From: Lepeophtheirus salmonis
Lineage: Eukaryota > Arthropoda > Copepoda > Siphonostomatoida > Caligidae
Length of the DNA stretch: 64,000 nt
Direction of reading: 5' to 3'
NCBI RefSeq assembly: GCF_016086655.4
Contig: NC_092584.1
Span: 14,187,907 to 14,251,906, forward strand
Positions 12,700-24,461 of the stretch are shown here, in pieces. Every line of letters starts with the position of its first letter. Position 1 is the stretch's first letter. Below the pieces are notes generated by a model that was not told the origin of the DNA, did no database searches, and saw nothing but the letters and a program-made list of their open reading frames with translations. The translations under genes and the position numbers were made by a program.

Positions 12700-13403
12700 G
12701 TGTAAATTATTAAAATCTGAACACTTTGAATTTTAAACTTTAACAATATATACATAATGTATTAATTAGCAATAGTAATTCCACAATATTTATAATATAA
12801 ATATGTGTGTCTGAGCTCTCTTAATCATTAATGTAGCCACTCAGGTGGCGACAGAAGACCCGGCACCCTCAGAAGATGTAGTCCTCTGTCATGGCGTCCC
12901 ATTGAGGGATTTAAAAAGAGTTTTGCAACGGACGAAATGGATTTCTTTCAATACTGGTGTCAAAAGTGGCCTCTCCACCCTCACAAAGCTCTTAGCACCT
13001 TCTTTTTTTAAAGCTCTCTAGACATTATGGTGTGAAATCCCAAGATCTCCTGCAGGGCACCTCATTGACTTGAGGGGATTTGCCTTCACTGTTTTGTTTT
13101 ACTCATCTGGGTCCATTTTGGTCTTTTTGACACAGCCCTTCTTCCTCTCCAATGGTTCAGACTTGCTGATGGCGTAAACGGTGGTCTTAGAGCCGCCCAA
13201 TACTTGGACGGCTCGAATGGAAATTCGTCGATCATGTCCTTTTCTCGACTTGCACGTCAGGCAAAGAAATATAGTTTACTTCATTTCGTAAATAATTATC
13301 TATGCTTCAATATATGGAATTACAAATTTATTTAAATCAACTTCATCTGCATAAATTATTGAATTAGTAAGTTTTCAGATTTCAATGACCACCCGGTCCT
13401 TGT
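12700..13403 (-). mobile_element. Tc1/mariner-like element, internally deleted (family 1, copy 1)
   Basis: The transposase lies on the minus strand. The N-terminal helix-turn-helix region is readable from about 13,260 down to 12,950 (GHDRRISIRAVQVLGGSKTT, and later KEGAKSFVRVERPLLTP). It is joined directly to the C-terminus at about 12,905-12,825 (DAMTEDYIF, stop, GCRVFCRHLSGYIND). The catalytic DDE/D region between them is missing. The right end reads inward, after a TA, as a GGTGGTCATTGAAATCTGAA-type terminal repeat near 13,373-13,403. The left end at 12,700-12,725 has a decayed AAATCTGAACACTTTG partner. The 3' untranslated signature GAGCTCTCTTAATCATTAAT at 12,812-12,835 is shared with the copies at 26.4 and 30.75 kb. 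Confidence 0.75.
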
Positions 13404-14697
13404 TAAATTTGCTCTAATGTTTTTTGAAAAATATGTTGTTCTTAGTTACGTTCTACATTACATTATTTTGTTACATTTCCCCCCTAAAATAAGAATCTAC
13501 AATTTAACCAATAATAATTGATATAATCCAATTCATTGAGAAAAAGAAGGAGGGGGGAATATTTAATTAATTTTGCAACTTACTTCAATAATATTATTAT
13601 TTTATTTATAATTGGATTATAAAAACACACATGACACACACTTAAATTAGATTCTCACAAAGAATGGAGGTATATAGGTGCATATGTGCCTATGTATCCA
13701 TAAGTATATACAATATACATGACATAAATACATGCAAATTATAATATTTTCAATAATAAAAATAGCTAATGTTTTTGCAAATTGTGCTCGTTTGTGAAAT
13801 TTATTTATTTTTATAAGCCTAGTTACCATGTAGTTAATTTGTTTTTCATCACCTTGTCAAGAGAGAGTTGTCGTGAGTTTCAATCATAAAATTGGCACAT
13901 TAATAAAAAGCTGTTCTTGTGTTCTTTCAAACGAGTTATTCCAAACAAATATATCTCAATTCTGGAGTTGAATGTATTCAAAAAGGTTGCAACTTTGACT
14001 TGGTAGGGCAATAATAATTTGGACGTCGTCATGAAACTCGGTGTCAACTCCCACAAACATCTATTGTGGTTACAAGAGCGTAGAAGATGACTGCAGTCTG
14101 AAGGGTAGTTCTTGAAGCAGTAAGATAGTCCATAAAAATATAAAATAGTAGCTCTTCATTTTTTTTCCTCTCTTTTTTTACAAACTTATACTTAAATTAA
14201 ATTATTATCTGTGGCTAATTTGTTCATTTGTTTAATGTAATGTTTGATTAAGTGCGTGGTTATCATTGCGAATTGTTATGTGTGGCAAAATTAGTAATAA
14301 ACCGATAATGTATGATCAAGGAAGAATTTTTATCCCTGCATTTCCCTGATCTATAAGGATCAACATTGGAATTGTACGTCAGAGGAGAAAAAAGTCTTTC
14401 ATTCTTTTTTTTTATCTTATTCTGGAGTTTGGGTAGTTTATTATCCCTAATGTAATCACATTAAAGTAACAGCGAAAGAGTTAACTTTTAAAACAAAAAC
14501 TCAAACGATATTTAAAATAACATATATTTTAAAATACTGAAAAAAAATATTTCCTTATCTAAAACTAGTTTATTAATTTAAAATAGACAAATCATAGTCA
14601 ATAACTTGAGCAGAACTTTCGGTTTCTTTCAATCCATAATAGTCTATAAATTGTAGACACAAATTTCAGTTTAATGATATTAGCTCTCATTAAGTTT
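13404..14697. other. No gene seen
   Basis: Nothing supportable. A TATATGTGCC/TACATG-rich AT stretch at 13,670-13,740 and several homopolymer runs are present; the 60-codon minus frame at 13,647-13,829 looks like chance. Confidence 0.5.
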
Positions 14698-14920
14698 CAC
14701 CACAAGTAGATATCCCCTGCATTTACAATTCCCAAATACTGTCGAACTCTCATTCTTCCACCTTTTAAAAATGGACACTTCAGTAATAAATGAATATCGT
14801 CCTCTTATATCTCCTTATATAAACTACAAATACTTGTACCGTTCTTTTTCATCCTTTTATTTGTAGGTAGCAAATTGGTAATGAACCTATAATTTAGGCA
14901 ACATGTGTAATAGGAAATCA
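14698..14920 (-). pseudogene. C-terminal fragment of a non-LTR retrotransposon reverse transcriptase
   Basis: On the minus strand, 14,915-14,700 reads FITNLLPTNKRMKKNGTSIC, then EDDIHLLLKCPFLKGGRMRV, then RQYLGIVNAGDIYLW, with one in-frame stop. This is the layout of the zinc-binding tail that follows the reverse transcriptase domain in many LINE-like elements: a conserved LPTN(K/R)R segment, a short cysteine region, then an xDDxxHxLLxCP box. The first Cys pair is degraded (SLY where CPLC is usual) while the H...C pair is kept. The enzyme would have copied element RNA at the genomic nick. Only this tail is recognisable; it is non-functional. Subfamily cannot be assigned. Confidence 0.62.
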
Positions 14921-16250
14921 GAGGGCTTTGAATACATTATAAAATCACCTTGGGAAAATTCACCAACTGTCTATAAAAATATCTAAGTTCAAATTTTATT
15001 TTATGTATATTATTACCAAACAGACAATTCTACAAATTGATATGTTTTGTATTATAAGTTCAAAACTTTAGCTTTAGATATATAACTGTAACATTCAAAA
15101 GAGGTTTCTTTTAAAAAGTACTCGGAATTAAACTACAATTAAACCTTTAGGTTAATCACATAATATTTATTTTACGTATTTAATTTATTTTTAGATTCTG
15201 AAACAGTAACCTTTTTCATACAACTTTTTTTAAATGATTGAAAATACTAAAAATAGAAGCCAGTACGTTTTAAAGTTGAGTAAATTGTTTATTTCTTGAT
15301 CATTATTAATAATAATGATATTCTGTAAACAAAATTTCTTCAAATAATACAATTATTAAAAAAATTTATTAATATCCTTAAAATAAAGAAAAATTTGTAA
15401 ACGACATCTTTTGGGCATCAGACAAGTGTCAGATCTCGAGTAAAATTCCATGAGTTGATGTGTAAAATAATGGTATTAAATTACATTAAACTTTGAAACA
15501 GATTATATCTGACTAGATATCCCTCGTCGTAGACTCGTATATATATTATTATTTATATGAATGAATTTTGGTTGTCAACTAGAAAAATAAATACAACTGT
15601 ATAGCTACAATTGATATTTTGGGACAACTGAAGGGTTAAATAGTAGTTGCTTTGATTGACTTATTCATCTATCTACGAGATGATTTCGATCTATGTGTTT
15701 CTTTTTGAAGGAAAGGTTGTGCAAGATAATAAAAGTAAAGACTTGTACCATTTTAAGAGATTTGTCTGTAATGTATCTTAATTGATACGACAGGCTAAGG
15801 AACCAATTTCTACAAGAGTTTCTCTCAAGCTTAAGCACATCATTAATGCAAAATATACCATTTTTGTAACATTTACTAATCTGGAGTTACAAAATATTTC
15901 CTAATATAAGTGTTTTTCTTTCTTATTTCGCATTAATTAAGAACATTTTGCACTAAATATCGGACTCAAGGAGGAAAAATATAGCAATTTAATGACTGAT
16001 ATTAAATTGTGTTTTTAATAGTATTAAATATAAATAAAGTTCAAATCCAAAAAACGATATTGTTACTAATATTTTTAGACTTAAATAAAGTATGCTGAAG
16101 AAAAAAAAACACTTCTGTTTTTTTTTACAAATAATCTCAAAATATACTTTAGTATAAAAACAAGTAATTAAACAACAAATCGGGGAGGGGGATCAGTTGA
16201 AAAAGTCCATTTTTCTCAAACATCAAGAAAGCAACCGTAACAAAATTTAG
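14921..16250. other. No gene seen
   Basis: AT-rich sequence without supportable coding, RNA or transposon ends. A TA-rich tract lies at 15,536-15,560. Confidence 0.5.
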
Positions 16251-16279
16251 ATAGCAATAGTATAATATAATGCAAATTA

Positions 16280-16960
16280 TTATGAGAAAATGATCAACTA
16301 TTTTTGTCAACTTTTCTTTAAGATATTGGATAAACACGGATTTTGAAGAATAGAAGTAATTTTTAAGACATACAATATTTTTGTAATAATCCAATAGGTT
16401 TTATCAGTTCTAAGAAGAGTAAAAATTATAAAATAGTCATACCATGTCCATCCATGATAAAAAAATACAACTTTGGTATGGGAGGTGTTGATATTTTGGA
16501 TCAAAAGACTGCTACTTATTGATTGGATAGAAAATCATAGGGTGTTGTTATTATTTGAGGACTTTTTTTATATCTCTAGTATATTTGGTTTGATAATTCT
16601 CACATTATGTACAAAAAAAATCCAAAAGGAATTGATTTATTAGATTTCAAAATTATTTTAGCAAAATCAATCATAGACAAATAAAGTAGTCAAATATGAA
16701 GTTGATAAACAAGTCATGTATCACGTCGAGAAATATTTACTTCTTCTATTACACTCCACCTTACAACAATTATATAGAATTTAAGGAAATGTATAAATTG
16801 CAAAAATACAAAACTCATATTCATTATAATATATGCAAATATTTTCATACATTGCTTTTAGACAAAAATCAAGAAATTGTTTTAGTGATTATCAAGCTCA
16901 AAGAGATAAATTGTTTATTTTTAATTATAAAAGAAAATTTAATTTACTTTTTATTATAAA
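16280..16960 (+). pseudogene. piggyBac-like transposase remnant
   Basis: The plus strand carries the C-terminal half of a piggyBac-family DDE transposase (DDE_Tnp_1_7 type), broken by stops and frame changes. Around 16,400-16,465 it reads PIGFISS..KSKNYKIVIPCP. The family hallmark MGGVDILDQ is intact at 16,478-16,504, and KKNPKGIDLLDFKIILAKSI follows at 16,610-16,672. A degraded Cys-containing tail (KSRNCFSDY near 16,865-16,895) matches the usual C-terminal Zn-binding segment. Upstream, about 16,290-16,345 has a weak counterpart of the DNxF active-site strand. piggyBac elements move by cut-and-paste at TTAA; no terminal repeats could be identified here. Family assignment rests on the MGGVDxxDQ box and order of blocks. 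Confidence 0.7.
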
Positions 16961-17639
16961 TATAGAAGATGTTTATGCTTTAGGATCTGATTATGACAAT
17001 GAAAAATACTTTTAACATGATAAAGGTATTATTTATCATTTTGCCCTTCAGGAGCATAGGGACACCCGTCTCCCGAGAAATATCTCGAAACTTAGATATG
17101 CAATTTTACAAATTTAAAAAAAGTTGTTTTGTATATCCTATTGAGCAAAAAATGTCTTTAGTGAGTGAACTGGTATAGCCCCTGAAAAAAATTTGAAAGT
17201 GAATTACACGGATCCAAAATACAAATCAAAGATCAATAACATAAATCAGATTTTATTCAAATTTATTATAATATGTTATATTTTAATAACACAAGATCGT
17301 TATCTAGTTATTCATCTTTCAAAAAAGATTATTGAATGTATTAGCCTGTACCAAAATGCTTGAGATAGATTTGTTTGAAGGGAAAGGAAAAGAGTTAGCT
17401 TCAAAATTTCATCAGCATAAATTTCTCATGAATTTTATGCCGCAAAACATTCCATAATTATTCAAAGACTAAAAAGATCATGCCTATATACCAAATTTGC
17501 ACATGTTTCTTCATTCGTTGTTGAACATGAAGACTCACAACTTTCGCTCGTAATTTTTGATAAGCCACAAACTGGGCAAAATAGTGTCTAAAATCACACA
17601 AATCTCACTATCGTTTTCCCTGATATCTGTCCTAGTTAT
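16961..17639. other. Unassigned sequence downstream of the piggyBac remnant
   Basis: No recognisable gene. The short frame at 16,993-17,178 (61 codons) overlaps a slightly GC-richer patch at 17,050-17,090 but matches nothing I know. Confidence 0.4.
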
Positions 17640-18165
17640 GTAACCATCTTTTTGTGGGCTGGTCGAATCCAAGATGTAACTTTTAAGCTGGAGAAAGGTG
17701 ACTCATTAGGACGTCCTGGAAGACAAGGACACCCAACAACATCGCCCTAGTCAAGGACCTGGTAAAAAAAAACACCCTAATGGAGCGTTCAAGAGGTCTC
17801 AAAGGAGCTTTCCCTACAAACCAGACCAGTTATAGAATCCTCATTAATAATCTCTACTTCAAAAACCTCCTCAGTGTGTGGTTACTCAATTCTCTCTCTC
17901 AGGCCAAGGAGAATAAACGAGTGAAGTGCTTTAGGGACTGATTAAGCTATAGCAGGACCATAGAAAGCAGTTTTTGGAGTCCCTTATGTTTTTACAGCCC
18001 ATGAAGACCTCACACGCGCGTAATGAATTTAGTGAACTAAAAGGAGCTCTCCAGGTAGTTATGTGGTAGTCTGAGAAACATTACCCCGACTATATGACAT
18101 GAATTTTTTAAACTTTTGAATTTAATTTCTTGTCTTACTGGGTCAGGTTCAATAATTTCAAAACA
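17640..18165 (+). mobile_element. Tc1/mariner-like transposase remnant
   Basis: Plus-strand frames from 17,740 to 17,945 give NIALVKDLVKKNTLMERSRG, then TSYRILINNLYF, then QAKENKRVKCFRD. These are the second helix-turn-helix and linker of an IS630-type transposase (compare the VKxLVKKNPxxSxRxLA pattern). After about 18,000 only a decayed C-terminal end remains (YVVVxETLPRLYDM near 18,060-18,105). The catalytic core is absent. The stretch 18,110-18,145 (AATTTCTTGTCTTACTGGG) is a terminal repeat: it recurs reversed at 27,217-27,236. Non-functional internal-deletion copy. Confidence 0.6.
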
Positions 18166-20391
18166 AACTTAATGCTTTTTAAGTTTCTAAGAAAAAGTAA
18201 ATATTTTCTAAATTGTTACAATTGTCTTCGACTGTTGGAACAGTGGCAGTATTTGATGAATTGCGTTCAAATGAAATTTGTTGAAAATTATTCTTTAAAT
18301 ATATTCAAACAACGCCAGACATACTCCTACATATCTATGTTGTGTTAAAATTTTGCGAGTCCATTTGGAGAAACGTAAGCACAACCAAAATTATACAAAT
18401 TTCTTACTCTGAAATAGATAAACAAAATGCCCCAACTTGTGCCAGACTGTTCTGTATTTCAAATATAATAAGCTCTGATATATCTGTTTATAAATTCGAA
18501 ATATACATTTTAGTTGGCCTTGACAAATTATCTTTGATTGCTCACTTTTTATTGGCCTATAACATTAGGATTTCTGCAAATACTTTATAGGGTTTAAGTA
18601 CATTCAAAAGTTTTTTGACCATGACAATTTCACCAAAAGTCTTGTCTTTCAATTACTGTTTAATTATGGGCTCTTGTTTTTACCAATTTTAAGTTGAGTT
18701 TTGATTTTTGATTTTCTTTGTCGTATATATTTTATGTTTTTAACAGTAATATAAAGATTAATGTTCTTTTATTGACCTTTTTAAAATGATATTTTGTTGA
18801 ACTGGCTTTCATTGCGTTCGTAAAATCAATGAGGACTCCCTTTCTCTCTGCCTTTCTTTACATTGTTTACACCTGGTTGTAAAAATATGCTCACATTTAG
18901 CCCTTGATATAGACAGTTGAAATATACAAACACCTTTTCTGCTAACTATATTTCTACCTTATGCTAAAGATTTACCTGACTTAATTATAGAAAAAGTCAA
19001 CTCCTACATAAATGTACCCTTCAAAATGCAGTTAATATAATTACATACCTGTATTATGTGTGAAAGTACATATATATAATTTACAGTAGATTCCTTTTCT
19101 AAAGAGATGCAAGGGGGTTAATAATTATTCCCTCATTAGAAAATGTATCTTCCAAGAACCAAAACATATTTATTCTAATCATAGAAGAAGCATTTTGTGG
19201 AAAAAAAATAAGGAGATTGTTGAAAACTGGCATATCAATTATTTAAAGCATATTAAATTTAAAATGTGAATATTTTACTACTTACAAAATAAATTAATGA
19301 ATATATAAAATCACTCAAAAAACAACTTTTGATGATTTATTTTGCAAAAAAAAAGTTAAATTAATTGTAATCCTTTGACATAACAAGGGAAAAATTCATT
19401 TTTGTTGTTAAAAACTAAATAAACTATTTTATATAGAAAAATAATTTTGAACTATAACCGGTTGGAAAATTATCAAAGAACACGTAACCTAAATAATATT
19501 TGTGTGCTGATTTTCCCATGTATGAACAGGCATTTACACCATGAACAACATAGTATTTTTATCACTCCCTGGGGTTCATACTGGTCTTTTGCTTGAAAGT
19601 TATTTGATTTCCTACTAAACATTAGACAAATATTCGTCCTTCGTTATTTTCGTTCAATTTTTAACTTGACAATTATTTTTGTCATCCATATTAAACATGT
19701 TAAATAAATTTTCATATTTTTATTACAAAAAAAACAAAAACATTTTAATAACTTATTTGTAACATTTATCACTTGATATTTAATATACATAAGCATTAAA
19801 AGGGTTTTATAAGTCCTTGAGACTGTTATATTCAGTTTTGCCAACTTTAAACACCCATATCTAATCTGTAGTAAGATTTATGTGGGTGTGTCGTTTTTTT
19901 GCCATTTAAATTTTGATAATTTTAAATGCCCTTATCTCTCGAATTAATAGGAAGAGGAAACTTAATTCTCAGAATTGTCTTAAATTATTTAATTATCTTA
20001 TACCTTGTAAAATGAGTTAGCTTAGCTGGATATATAAAAACATTTTAAAATTTTAAGACTTTTTTGGATTAGAATGACATACTAATAATTTCATATCTCT
20101 GTCAAAAATTCAACAAATAAAGTTATCACAAAGTTCTAAAGACTTCAATAAACTAAATATAAGTTACTCGCAATTGTATATAATTATTATAAAAAGGAAT
20201 TGAGTAAGAGATAAAATAAAACTACCAGATTAGAAGAGATTAACAAAATATGAAATTTGAAGATTCTTCATTTTTTGTAATTACTATTTCGAAAGTTTTT
20301 TGTTTACCATAACTGTAATAATTATTTTTGGAATATAAATAATCCCTTGAACATAAAAGACGAAGAGTAAATGAGGTTTTTTTTAGAGTAT
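18166..20391. other. No recognised gene; one unexplained open stretch
   Basis: Two overlapping plus-strand frames (18,130-18,348 and 18,342-18,590) stay open for 72 and 82 codons. The second (QNAPTCARLFCISNIISSDI) is followed by further coding-like text to about 18,680 after stops. I cannot place it in any family. The rest of the interval is AT-rich and unassigned. Confidence 0.3.
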
Positions 20392-20683
20392 TAAGGTAAG
20401 TCCTCGTTGGACTCGGAGTAAAATTGAGGATCAACATCGCTGTCATTTTTATCTATAAGATTGCCAGATACAGATTGTGTTTTGTCTTTTTTTCCATAAT
20501 CTCATAGGTTTTCGTAGCTAAACTAATGAATTTTAATGACAGCTGAGCTGCTTTCCTCTCAAAAAAGATAGGCGATGACTCTTCTATGAAAGGGAAATGT
20601 TCGTATTTTGTAATTATTTATACTGGAATGACTCGAATGTCGATCCTCAATTTTACTCAAGTCGAACAAGGACGTTGACTTAT
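20392..20683. mobile_element. MITE with about 50-bp terminal inverted repeats
   Basis: The left arm, 20,392-20,450, contains GGAGTAAAATTGAGGATCAA. The right arm, 20,625-20,683, reads back as GAGTAAAATTGAGGATCGAC with the same neighbours on both sides (CTCGTTGGACTC against CTTGTTCGACTT). The 292-bp unit has no coding capacity. Both ends begin TTA when read inward, but the target duplication is not clear. Confidence 0.75.
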
Positions 20684-20764
20684 AACTCCACAACAAGTCC
20701 TAGATGTCAACTTTTGTAGTCCTCTACTAGTTAATACTTTATACTTATAATCTCTCCAAGAATA

Positions 20765-20815
20765 GGAGAATAATGATTACAGCATCTGAAAATAGAAACC
20801 AAAAATTCATGTAGC
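20765..20815 (+). repeat. Short dispersed repeat, copy 1
   Basis: AATAATGATTACAGCATCTG and the following GAAACCAAAAATTCATGT recur with minor changes, in the same orientation, at 23,068-23,118. Function unknown; probably part of a larger decayed repeat. Confidence 0.5.
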
Positions 20816-21435
20816 AACTAAAAAAAGCTTCCGTTATCATTAATGTTCGTCAATGAAAATAGGCCTTAGCTTTTTTCGTTAATATTACATTCCTGAGGAG
20901 CAAAGTTTTTTTTCTCTTACATTCATAATTTAATATTCAATATTTTTCGTAATCTATTCCCAGGGACTTGTGTCGTTTGTGTAGTGTATGTTTTTTGTCC
21001 GTTTGACAAAGTCTCCTATATCTAACCTAAAACATTGATTATGAATGTAAACATTAAGAACCACCCTTAATACCTACATACATATCCAGGGACATTCAAA
21101 ATAGTGAAAAACAAACAACCATACTCTGTCAAAAATGCATAAATATACCTTGTACATATAGTAAACATATTTCTGTGCCATAATAATGGCTAATAAAATG
21201 GAAATTTTATTATTTTTATCATAATTGTCTTAGTACGTATGTTTTTATATATGCAGAGACAGTTTTTTAATAGGAGCATTGCATATATGATTATGATGAA
21301 GGTAATTAAAAGTGATGCACCACGAGCAAAACTAATTAATTGGTACTTCGAGTTTTATGAAGTAAATAAAAAATGCTTCAACAAATTCCTCAAATTCGAG
21401 TATTAACACGATTACTTCTCCAAAACTTGGGATAC

Positions 21436-21621
21436 CTGTAATACACTAGCAAGTACTTGATCAACAATATAAAAAAATTACCCAACTCTTAAGAATATGA
21501 AACTTTGGCAATGTGTTTCTTATATATTTATATTTATGTATAACATGTTGCCAAAGATTCATATTCATAAGAGTGGGCAATTTTGTTTATTGTTCATCAC
21601 GTACTTGTTAGTGTATTTCAG
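21436..21621. repeat. Near-perfect 186-bp hairpin (palindromic MITE)
   Basis: Left arm 21,436-21,514 and right arm 21,542-21,621 are reverse complements over about 80 bases with few mismatches: AATACACTAGCAAGTACTTG against AATACACTAACAAGTACGTG, and ATGAAACTTTGGCAATGTG against ATGAATCTTTGGCAACATG. The loop is about 27 bp. A transcript would fold into a long stem. No coding content. Confidence 0.85.
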
Positions 21622-21624
21622 ATT

Positions 21625-22039
21625 TTTTTTTAAATCAAAATTAATATGATAAGAAATCTAAATTTTATAATTTTGACTTCATTTTTGTAATCCTTACACT
21701 TCAAAATAGTTAAACCCTAAATTTTAAGGGGTTAGCTCTTTTGGATCAAAAAATATATGAGATAAAGTAGCTTCCGGTTAAAACAAATTACAGGGGCGTT
21801 GAAAATTTTGGTCTGAGACGAGTATCTATATCTCAGAACTAAATCAGAATTATGTGCTGAAATTTGGCAAATATAATTTACGTATGTATTTGAGCTTGTT
21901 TGCCAAAAATCATCCAAATCTGAGGTGGTCGGGTGACAAACCCTCGTTGATTTGAAATGGAATAACACTATTGATAGTAAATTTAATTTTTTGGAAAAAA
22001 ATTTAAGAAATTAAACTTCAAATATTAAATTTTTTTGAA
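21625..22039. other. No recognised gene
   Basis: A 78-codon minus frame (21,732-21,968) is open but unlike any family I know; otherwise unassigned. Confidence 0.3.
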
Positions 22040-22954
22040 AAATATTTAGAGGTAGCTCAATAGGGCGAAAGTTTTGAAAATTTACTTTTTTATCGAAAAA
22101 GCTGTCCATATACTTCAAACTAAAGCTTTTTTGTATAAATAAATGAATTGAACTCACAAAATTTTGAATAAAAAATATTTTTACAATAATAATATTTATC
22201 TGTTCTAAATAATGTCAATTAAAGTTGATAAAAATTTATCTGATTACTCTTTTTATATTTCTCTAGCATATTGCAATCCAATTATTGGACTGATATCTAT
22301 CAAAATTTGTAATTAAATTGAATTGACATACAATTCAATGAAAAAAAAAAAAAAACTTACATTACACCTAAGTGCACTTTTTTTTAACTTTCCACGGAAA
22401 ATGACCATTTTAATTCAATTTTAATACATAAACCCAGCAATGAAAATCTAAGTAATTCTTGTCAAAGAAGGAACTTACAAAAAAATATATCATTTTGTTC
22501 TTTTTTATTGATGATGTTTAAAATAAATAAATAAAACTTACTTTATTTATAGTAACTTATTTAGATATAACATTTATTCTGTTCAAATTTTAAATTGTTC
22601 ATGTCAATTTATTTTCAAACCAGTATATTTATATTTTTTCATAATATCATAGATATTAATCATTTCTCTTACTATAAATTTTAGACAAATGCTACTGACT
22701 TTTACTAAGTATTTTCTTACTAGTGTTGGGTAGATCCTTCGATGGTCTTCCACATCCTGTAGAAAACATTGAAGTTTTGCCTCGTCATATGTTATTAAGC
22801 CACAATATTCTGTGATGAGCGCCACATATAATTCAATAAGATATTCGCATACGTTGAGCGAAGAAACTATTTTTGATGCCTCCAAAAAAATTCTGATATT
22901 AAATTTTGTAGTAAGAATCAACAATTTTGGTGTATATATAACTTTTTTGTTCAA
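22040..22954 (-). repeat. Dispersed protein-bearing repeat, copy A
   Basis: On the minus strand, 22,954-22,604 encodes 116 residues ending in a segment with LITEYCGLITYDEAKLQCFL, then QDVEDHRRIYPTLVRKYL. The plus-strand copy at 52.8-52.95 kb has the matching LITEHSGLITN and VVEDHRKIYPTPKRKYL. The non-coding tail (22,600 down to about 22,040) matches the tails of the copies at 53.0-53.54 and 60.05-60.65 kb, including TTGGATTGCAATATGC and a CTTTAGTTTGAAGTATATGG block. The pattern ExQxxLQVVxDHRxxYP resembles the C-terminal end of a widespread arthropod repeat protein whose function I cannot name. This copy retains the longest intact reading frame of the three. Confidence 0.7.
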
Positions 22955-23318
22955 AACTGAAATGTCCGGTATTAACCATTAAACTAAGGAAAGTTGTTAA
23001 TTTATGAAAATGAACAAATTCAATTTTAGTGCAACAGTACGGTGGTAGAAAAAAAAAAGTTGGTTGCTATTTAATAATGATATCAGCTTCAGAAAATAAG
23101 AACCAAATATTCATGTTCCCTTTTACTTCGAAAATTACAATTTTAATTCTGAATTCGTTGTTTTTAACTAATTTTCAGTGTTTCAGCCATATTATACTTG
23201 AAGCAATATCTTTCTAATATGTTTAATTAATTAAGCATAGTTTTACGCTTGTATATAAGATTTAAGATATGAAAAAGATCAACTTCTTAGGATAAAAAAA
23301 ATTGAGTATGTACTTAGG
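22955..23318. other. Interval with short dispersed repeat, copy 2
   Basis: 23,068-23,118 repeats the motif of 20,765-20,815 (AATGATATCAGCTTCAGAAA, then GAACCAAATATTCATGT). Nothing else is recognisable. Confidence 0.4.
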
Positions 23319-24461
23319 CAGTGGTTCCCAAACTTTTTGTTGCTAGACAATGTGTGACTCTTACACCTTTGATTGAGTGATAAACATAATATATGGAATG
23401 CAAATTATACCAATAAATGACTTAAAGACCATAAAAGCCCTGTAAAGTTAATCCCAGAGGCAAATATTACAAGTTATTTGATTAAATTGATCATAAACAA
23501 AGATTTTAATTCTACATATATTGAAAAAAAATAAAAAATACAATGAATTTTTTTTTCAAATTTACTGTAAATATTAAATCAACGATGGTAAATAAAATCA
23601 AAATTACGACTCACAAACAAATAACATTTCAGGCCGTGGAATAAAAAAAAGGCATATGAACGAATCAAAGTTTTAATGTGACGGATATGCACTGTACATT
23701 GAGAGAAGTTTGTATATTCTAGGTTTAATTTTGGACAAAGCAACTTGAAGATTCCACGCTTTTATGGTGGAAGCCATCATCAATAAAGTACAGGTTATAA
23801 TATATTCTTGTAGATGTAACAAGAAATCCATAACTAAAAATTTGGAAGGTGTAATAGAGAAATAACTCTAAGTTTTAGCTAATTTTCTCCGACAACAGTC
23901 GTTAATTCGGATTTTGGGTACTTGGATGGAAAAGAGAAAAATAAAAAAAGCTAATATTTTTATTGTTGTTTTTCTTATTATTGTTTTTTCTTTAACCCAT
24001 ATTAGATATGTATAAGGATTGCGTTATGTTCAGTTAGAATATTTATCAGAATTATATACAAAAGTATGCCCATTAGGATTTTTCTTTTAAATCATCCTCC
24101 ACTATCTGTATTTATTTATCTCACATAAATAAGTCGAGCCAAATGGTATAATTAAATCTAAAGCTGCAATTGTGAGTAGATGGTACTCATTCATCAACAA
24201 ACATCCAGAATGTGTCAAATGTTTTAAATCAGCTGTGACGGTAAAAGGGACGTATTCAGTTATGTTTTAGTGGAGCAGTATGTTCTGGTAAGGACTTTTC
24301 AAAATGATCCAGAAGAGACTTATAAACAATATGTACATTCATCATTTTATAAGTTTTGAATGAAACTCAAAGTAATGTCAATTTAAATTATATTAACCTT
24401 TTATGGAAATCATCTAGCAGCCTTCTCTTGTGGTCTGCGATTCCCACTATGGGAACCACTG
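23319..24461. mobile_element. hAT-type DNA transposon, non-autonomous
   Basis: The left end begins CAGTGGTTCCCAAACTTTTT at 23,319. The right end, read inward from 24,461, begins CAGTGGTTCCCATAGTGGGA. These termini have the classic hAT form (CAGxGGTTC). The flanks give an 8-bp duplication with two mismatches (TACTTAGG at 23,311-23,318; TACTAGGG at 24,462-24,469), the length expected for hAT insertion. The 1,143-bp interior has no recognisable hAT transposase (no BED zinc finger or dimerisation domain), so the copy is a decayed or non-autonomous derivative. Confidence 0.82.

Noticed and set aside
16149..16504. Two minus-strand frames of 81 and 65 codons
   Set aside because: Opposite strand of the piggyBac remnant; hydrophobic composition comes from AT-rich antisense sequence.
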